From DASUPK01 sp963795665 (GTDB lineage Bacteria; Actinomycetota; Thermoleophilia; Solirubrobacterales; 70-9), in assembly GCA_963795665.1 (NCBI GenBank), contig CAWCIP010000020.1, positions 30,918-94,917 of the forward strand: a stretch of DNA of 64,000 bases. The letters are read 5' to 3'. The translations under genes and the position numbers were made by a program. A model generated the notes under the pieces. That model searched no databases. It saw nothing but the letters and a program-made list of their open reading frames with translations, and was not told the origin of the DNA. Positions 60,674-64,000 of the stretch are shown here, one piece after another (the stretch's first letter is position 1; every line of letters starts with the position of its first letter).

Positions 60674-61243
60674 CTAGGTGCGTCCGGCGCCCGTCGCGAG
60701 CCTTCGCAGGAACCCGCGCGTGACCGCCCGATGAATGCGCTGCTGGGTCTGCGCGTAGATCCAGACGCCGACCCGAGCGAACGGCCCGGTGCCCCGCAGC
60801 CACGGATAGAAGTTGTGGACCTCCATGCGCACGTGGATCCGGGAGCGCCCCCTGGACGGCTCCATCGCCGAAACAGTGAGACGCAGGGATCCCTGGTCCC
60901 GCCCCTCGCCCGAGACCAGGATGCCGCGCTTGATCCGCCAGGTGACTGAGCCCTTTCGATTGGAGACCTCGTACTCCGGGGCGTGAAAGCGCAGGAGGAC
61001 GAGCGGTCGCGCGATCAGCACGACGCACTGATCGCCGGCGACGGGGGTGATCCTGATCAGTCCGAGCGTGAATCGCGTGATCAGCCGCCAATAGGCGCGG
61101 GCCGCCCACTCCAGGAAGCTGCGGTTCACGATCCGCGAGGCCGGCTCGTCCAGCCGGAGCTCCGCTTCCTGAACGGACTCCACCGCTCCCGTCGGCGGCA
61201 CCTTCTCGAGCCGGTCGGGATAGAGCCGGAGCTCGGCCCTCAT
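60674..61243 (-). CDS. Conserved protein in the CarH operon, lipid-binding fold possible
   Basis: 189 residues. Hydrophobic and aromatic strands alternate (SFLEWAARAYWRLITRFTLGL, VVLIARPLVLLRFHAPEYEV, IHVRMEVHNFYPWLRGTG). The end is an Arg-rich helix (TQQRIHRAVTRGFLRRLA). The pattern suggests an SRPBCC/DUF2867-like or membrane-associated protein, but I cannot name a family. ATG overlaps the stop of the NmrA-like SDR gene (ATGA), making it the third gene of the carH operon. Confidence 0.6.
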   Translation of the reverse strand: MRAELRLYPDRLEKVPPTGAVESVQEAELRLDEPASRIVNRSFLEWAARAYWRLITRFTLGLIRITPVAGDQCVVLIARPLVLLRFHAPEYEVSNRKGSVTWRIKRGILVSGEGRDQGSLRLTVSAMEPSRGRSRIHVRMEVHNFYPWLRGTGPFARVGVWIYAQTQQRIHRAVTRGFLRRLATGAGRT

Positions 61244-62169
61244 CCCGAGGCGGAGATATCGGGATCCTCGGCCAGCGCGCGCCGCAGTGCCTCGGCGAAC
61301 GGGACGGTCTCGATGTCGAAAGCCGATGCTCCCGACGAGTCCGTGACGGTCGTCGGAGTGGAGAGGCCCTCGATCAGTGGTCGTGCCACTCCCGCATCGA
61401 CGGGGGTGACCAGCCCGATCCACAGCGAGGAGAGCCGGGGCGTGAGCAGCGGGACCGGGACCCTCGGGCGTGGCTGGATCCCGAGCGCATGGGCCATCCG
61501 GTCAAGCATGTCGCCATAGGAGAGGACGTCGGGGCCGCCGATCTGAACCTCCCGTCCCTCCGACTCCTCGAGGTCCGGGGCCCGGCGGAGGTAGGCGATT
61601 ACGTCGTCGACGGCGATCGGCTGGGTAGGCGTGGAGAGCCAGGCCGGCGCAATCATCGCCGGCAGCCGCTGGACGAGATAGCGAAGCGTCCGATAGGACT
61701 CGCTCCGCGCCCCCACGACCATCGCCGCACGGAAGTAGGTGAGCGGGGGACCATGCTCGCGGAGGATCTCCGCCGTCTGCGCCCGGCTCCGCAGGTGCTT
61801 CGAGCGCGGCTTGTCTCCGAGGCCGCCCAGGTAGACGACGCGACCAACCCCCTCGCGCTTCGCCATCTCCGCGAAGTTCCGTGCCGCCTCGCGCTCCCGC
61901 TCCTCGAAATCGCCCTCGCCGCCCCGTCCCATGCCATGGACGAGGTAGTAGGCGACCTCCGCCCCGTCCCCGGCGCCCCGGAGCGAATCGGCGTCCAGGA
62001 CGTCCCCCTCGAAGAGCTCGACGCCGCGATCGGCGAGACCCCCCGCCCGCCCGCGGTCGCGAACCATGGCACGGACGTGCCAGCCGTCATCTGACAGGGC
62101 GTTGGCCAGCCTGCCCCCAATGAAACCGGTGGCACCGGTGACCAGGGCTGTGCGAGCGCCGGTGGTCAT
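61240..62169 (-). CDS. NAD(P)-binding NmrA/complex I 39-kDa-like SDR
   Basis: 309 residues, atypical SDR. TALVTGATGFIGGRLANAL is the dinucleotide loop. FEGDVLDADSLRGA, VAYYLVHGMGRGG and VGRVVYLGGLGD follow the pattern of NDUFA9/ycf39-like atypical SDRs; the usual YxxxK is replaced. Enzymes of this sort often accompany LitR/CarH regulators. The ATG overlaps the carH stop (ATGA), and its own stop overlaps the next ATG, so the three genes are read as one message. Confidence 0.88.
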   Translation of the reverse strand: MTTGARTALVTGATGFIGGRLANALSDDGWHVRAMVRDRGRAGGLADRGVELFEGDVLDADSLRGAGDGAEVAYYLVHGMGRGGEGDFEEREREAARNFAEMAKREGVGRVVYLGGLGDKPRSKHLRSRAQTAEILREHGPPLTYFRAAMVVGARSESYRTLRYLVQRLPAMIAPAWLSTPTQPIAVDDVIAYLRRAPDLEESEGREVQIGGPDVLSYGDMLDRMAHALGIQPRPRVPVPLLTPRLSSLWIGLVTPVDAGVARPLIEGLSTPTTVTDSSGASAFDIETVPFAEALRRALAEDPDISASG

Positions 62170-63056
62170 CCCGCTCCGGGCATACCCGCACTTGCACTGA
62201 CCGGATCGGGCGGGAGGGCCTGGGCGCCGAGGCGCTCCGCAAGCTTCTCGCTCGCCCCCTCGCCACCGATCAGCACCGTCGTCGCGGCCGTGAGTGCCCT
62301 GATCTGATCGGCGACGCGCTCGAACGGCTCCCGGGTCACCGCGGCGAGCACCACTGCATTCGGGGCGAGCTTCGCCACGGCGTCGGCGATCGTCTCGATC
62401 GGCGTGTCGCTGCCCAAGAGGGCGATGCGCCAGCCACCCTCCCGCAGCACGAGGCCGAACGCGATCAGGCCGAGGTCGTGCTGCTCGCCTGGCGGACAGG
62501 CGAGCACCGCAAGTGGCCCACCCCCGGCACCCCAGTTGCGGCCCAGAGCCAGCATTCGCCCGCGCAGGAGGGCGGTCGCGAAGTGCTCCTCCGCGACTGA
62601 GACCTCGCCGCTCTCCCACCGCGTGCCGATCTCGTGCAGCACCGGCAGCAGGACGCGGCTCGCGACGGCGTTGACTGTGAAGCGCGCGATCGCATCGTCG
62701 AGGATCGCATTGGCGTCGGCCTCGTCGAAGCGGTCGAGGGCGGCGGCCAGCCGCTCGGCGTGGTCGTCCCCGCCCTCCCCCACGCCGGATTCCGCCGCCG
62801 GTGATGCGCGCGACACCGCCAGTCGCGCGGCCTCGGCGGCCGAGACGCCCGAGTCGATCATCGACTTCATCGCGCTGACGCGCTCCTGGTCGCTCGTCCC
62901 GTAGAGCCGAAAGCCGCCCGGGCTGCGCTGCGGCCGCAGCAGGCCGTAGCGCCGTTCCCACGCCCGCAGCGTGTCGACGCCCACGCCGGTGCGCCGGCTG
63001 AGCTCGCCGATGCGGACCAGCGGTCCTCGATCAGGTGTGTTGGGTGGGACAGACAT
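62166..63056 (-). CDS. carH: CarH/LitR-type MerR repressor with adenosylcobalamin photosensor domain
   Basis: 296 residues. Residues about 14-80 form a MerR-type winged HTH (VRIGELSRRTGVGVDTLRAW). The C-terminal half is a cobalamin domain with the CarH signature W-x9-EH (Trp147, Glu157, His158) and the lower axial-ligand motif EQHDLG (His193), followed by a Rossmann part with VVLAAVTREP and VLIGGEG. In this family the dark AdoB12-bound tetramer represses its own and neighbouring promoters, and light breaks the Co-C bond and releases DNA. Conservation of all the named residues supports true photosensing. It leads a three-gene operon and is divergent from two membrane proteins and an SDR. Confidence 0.92.
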   Translation of the reverse strand: MSVPPNTPDRGPLVRIGELSRRTGVGVDTLRAWERRYGLLRPQRSPGGFRLYGTSDQERVSAMKSMIDSGVSAAEAARLAVSRASPAAESGVGEGGDDHAERLAAALDRFDEADANAILDDAIARFTVNAVASRVLLPVLHEIGTRWESGEVSVAEEHFATALLRGRMLALGRNWGAGGGPLAVLACPPGEQHDLGLIAFGLVLREGGWRIALLGSDTPIETIADAVAKLAPNAVVLAAVTREPFERVADQIRALTAATTVLIGGEGASEKLAERLGAQALPPDPVSASAGMPGAG

Positions 63057-63073
63057 TGGACAGACCCTTGACA
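63057..63073. promoter_or_regulatory. Operator candidate, direct repeat copy 1
   Basis: TGGACAGACCCTTGACA. It matches 63112-63128 at 14 of 17 positions, 55 bases apart. It overlaps the -35 of the rightward promoter and lies in the carH leader. CarH is the likely binder. Confidence 0.6.
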
Positions 63074-63096
63074 GTACTCAGCCTACCTGTTACAAC
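63068..63096 (+). promoter_or_regulatory. Rightward promoter TTGACA-N17-TACAAC
   Basis: -35 TTGACA (63068-63073), -10 TACAAC (63091-63096). Drives the small membrane protein/SDR operon. Start expected near 63103, leaving repeat copy 2 in the transcribed leader. Confidence 0.65.
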
Positions 63097-63108
63097 CAGC
63101 CTCGTCAA
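63080..63108 (-). promoter_or_regulatory. Leftward promoter TTGACG-N17-TAGGCT of carH
   Basis: On the minus strand -35 TTGACG (63108-63103) and -10 TAGGCT (63085-63080). Transcription would start near 63073, inside repeat copy 1. It overlaps the rightward promoter face to face, so the two probably compete. Confidence 0.6.
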
Positions 63109-63111
63109 CTC

Positions 63112-63128
63112 TAGACAAACCCTTGATA
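63112..63128. promoter_or_regulatory. Operator candidate, direct repeat copy 2
   Basis: TAGACAAACCCTTGATA, partner of 63057-63073. A further TAGACAG half-site follows at 63134-63140. Located between the rightward start site and the first gene. Confidence 0.55.
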
Positions 63129-63152
63129 AGAACTAGACAGAAGGAGAACGCG

Positions 63153-63377
63153 ATGAACCTGGATCACGGAGGAAGGACGCTTGCCGCGAGGGGTCTGTTC
63201 CTGGCGGCGGCCCTGCTCTCGTTCGGTCTCTCGGTCGTCCTCTACTTCACCGGCGAGCACACGGACGGCATCTTCGTTGGGCTCTGGGTGCCGTCGATCC
63301 TCGCTCTGGGCGCGTTCCTCGCTCCCCGGCACCTTCCGGATCCGCCCCACGGCTCACCCGCCAAGGCGACCCCATGA
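63153..63377 (+). CDS. Small two-helix membrane protein, light-operon candidate
   Basis: 74 residues. Two hydrophobic helices (GLFLAAALLSFGLSVVLYF and IFVGLWVPSILALGAFLA) joined by TGEHTDG, with a Pro-rich tail (PRHLPDPPHG). Ribosome-binding site AAGGAG is seven bases before the ATG. It lies downstream of the CarH-type operator and promoter, so it should be made in light. Function unknown. Its TGA overlaps the ATG of the next small gene. Confidence 0.75.
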   Translation: MNLDHGGRTLAARGLFLAAALLSFGLSVVLYFTGEHTDGIFVGLWVPSILALGAFLAPRHLPDPPHGSPAKATP

Positions 63378-63556
63378 TCGGCATCTTCCTTTACGGGGTC
63401 GTCGTCTTCGCCTTGGTTTGCGGAGCCCTGGGGCTGCTCGCCTGGGGCATCGTCAACGAGCGACGCGACCGCACCCAGTTCGAGCAGGGGCGCCGAGTCT
63501 TCGGCGACGAAGCCGCACTCGAGGTCTCACGCGAGCCCGAGGGAGCCACTCGATGA
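63374..63556 (+). CDS. Small single-span membrane protein, light-operon candidate
   Basis: 60 residues. One N-terminal helix (IFLYGVVVFALVCGALGLLAW) then a charged tail (NERRDRTQFEQGRRVFGDE). It overlaps both neighbours by ATGA, so translation of all three is coupled. Shape is like small accessory subunits of membrane complexes; no family is recognised. Confidence 0.7.
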   Translation: MIGIFLYGVVVFALVCGALGLLAWGIVNERRDRTQFEQGRRVFGDEAALEVSREPEGATR

Positions 63557-64000
63557 CGGGACCGATCGATCGGGCTCTCGACCTGGCGGTCGTCCCCGGC
63601 TATTCCCGTCTCGGCTACGGCGCGCGAGGCCTGCGCTGGGAGGATGCCGCCGGGGGGAACGACCTGAGCGGCCAGACTGTACTCGTCACCGGCGGCAGCT
63701 CGGGCATCGGCGAGGCTGCCTGCGAGGGGTTTGCCGCCGCGGGCGCGACGGTGTACATGCTGGCCCGTGACTACGACCGGGCGGTACGGGCGATCGGCCG
63801 GATCGAGTCGCGGCTGCCGATGTCAGGGGGCACCCTCAAGCTCGAGCTCTGCGACCTCTCCGATCTCTCGGAGGTGCGGCGGTTCGCCGAGAGCTTTCAG
63901 GCGCGCTTCGACCGTCTCGATCTCCTCGTCAACAACGCCGGGGTGCTTCCCCGGGAGCGAACCCACACTTCGGACGGCGTCGAGCTGACGTTTGCGACGA
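63553..64000 (+). CDS. SDR of DHRS12-like type, cut by window end
   Basis: 149 residues visible. N-terminal extension with VVPGYSRLGYGARGLRW, as in DHRS12-like and light-cluster SDRs, then the cofactor motif TVLVTGGSSGIGEAAC, LCDLSDLSEVRRFAESF and LVNNAGVLPRER. The catalytic Tyr/Lys lie beyond the edge. It is the third gene of the presumed light-induced operon and pairs with the NmrA-like SDR in the carH operon. Confidence 0.88.
   Translation, partial: MTGPIDRALDLAVVPGYSRLGYGARGLRWEDAAGGNDLSGQTVLVTGGSSGIGEAACEGFAAAGATVYMLARDYDRAVRAIGRIESRLPMSGGTLKLELCDLSDLSEVRRFAESFQARFDRLDLLVNNAGVLPRERTHTSDGVELTFAT

Overview
This is a high-GC actinobacterial chromosome segment. It was probably drawn from class Thermoleophilia (Solirubrobacterales-like); that placement is inferred from gene content and not tested by any search. 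The pointers are F420-type enzymes, a WS/DGAT wax-ester synthase, polyprenol-mannose glycosyltransferase and GH76 genes, SpoIIE/STAS partner switching, an actinobacterial-type c-di-AMP riboswitch, and many genes whose -10 box lies 6-8 nt before the start codon (leaderless transcription). Coding density is high, strands alternate, and many neighbours overlap by 1-4 nt.

Layout. 0-10 kb is catabolism: ALDH (cut by the left edge), SDR, a glutamine amidotransferase, a ridA-ilvA pair, a natural esterase/Baeyer-Villiger monooxygenase fusion, an enoyl-CoA hydratase-family enzyme, an MBL-rhodanese sulfur enzyme and a secreted hydrolase. 10-16.7 kb holds a secreted repeat protein, an arsR-DUF2892-MMPL operon broken by several single-base indels, a coiled-coil NlpC/P60-like peptidoglycan hydrolase and an HD-GYP response regulator. 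16.8-24 kb is lipid and envelope metabolism (hydrolase, thioesterase, WS/DGAT, DoxX, SHOCT protein, two polytopic membrane proteins). 24-31.4 kb has a zinc-ribbon/HTH protein, a c-di-AMP riboswitch in front of a 42-residue membrane peptide, a frameshifted GH76, a STAS protein, an arylsulfotransferase, an SGNH hydrolase and a peroxiredoxin. 31.6-40 kb has a MASE1-SpoIIE-HATPase phosphatase, a second STAS protein, GDPD, an SCP2-hydrolase fusion, patatin, dodecin and a receiver-thioredoxin-TrxR-like fusion. 40-47.7 kb has a giant Ig-repeat secreted protein, an LLM oxidoreductase, an NTF2-like protein and an M19 dipeptidase.

47.6-58.7 kb is the accessory part. A metallophosphoesterase is followed by a transmembrane STAND NTPase and a small helical protein. 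Both of the latter carry the same short N-terminal motif, like bacterial amyloid-signalling (NLR/effector) pairs. After them come three copies of the 3' half of an initiator tRNA (anticodon CAT), each with its terminator, bounding cassettes that carry a SulP permease and an aminotransferase/kinase-like/DUF523/glycosyltransferase set. Here too are a broken duplicate of the patatin start and a second dodecin, so part of the 37-kb locus was duplicated and then interrupted.

58.7-64 kb has an Arg/Ser-rich small protein with a deletion fossil 27 kb away, a YbdK-type glutamate-cysteine ligase, and a divergent cluster around a CarH/LitR-type B12 photoreceptor repressor. The CarH intergenic region contains interleaved promoters and a direct-repeat operator candidate, so the flanking SDR and membrane-protein genes are probably light-controlled. 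The right edge cuts the last SDR.

Best candidates for new biology are the STAND/effector pair with shared motif, the riboswitch-controlled 42-residue peptide, and the CarH-controlled divergent operon.
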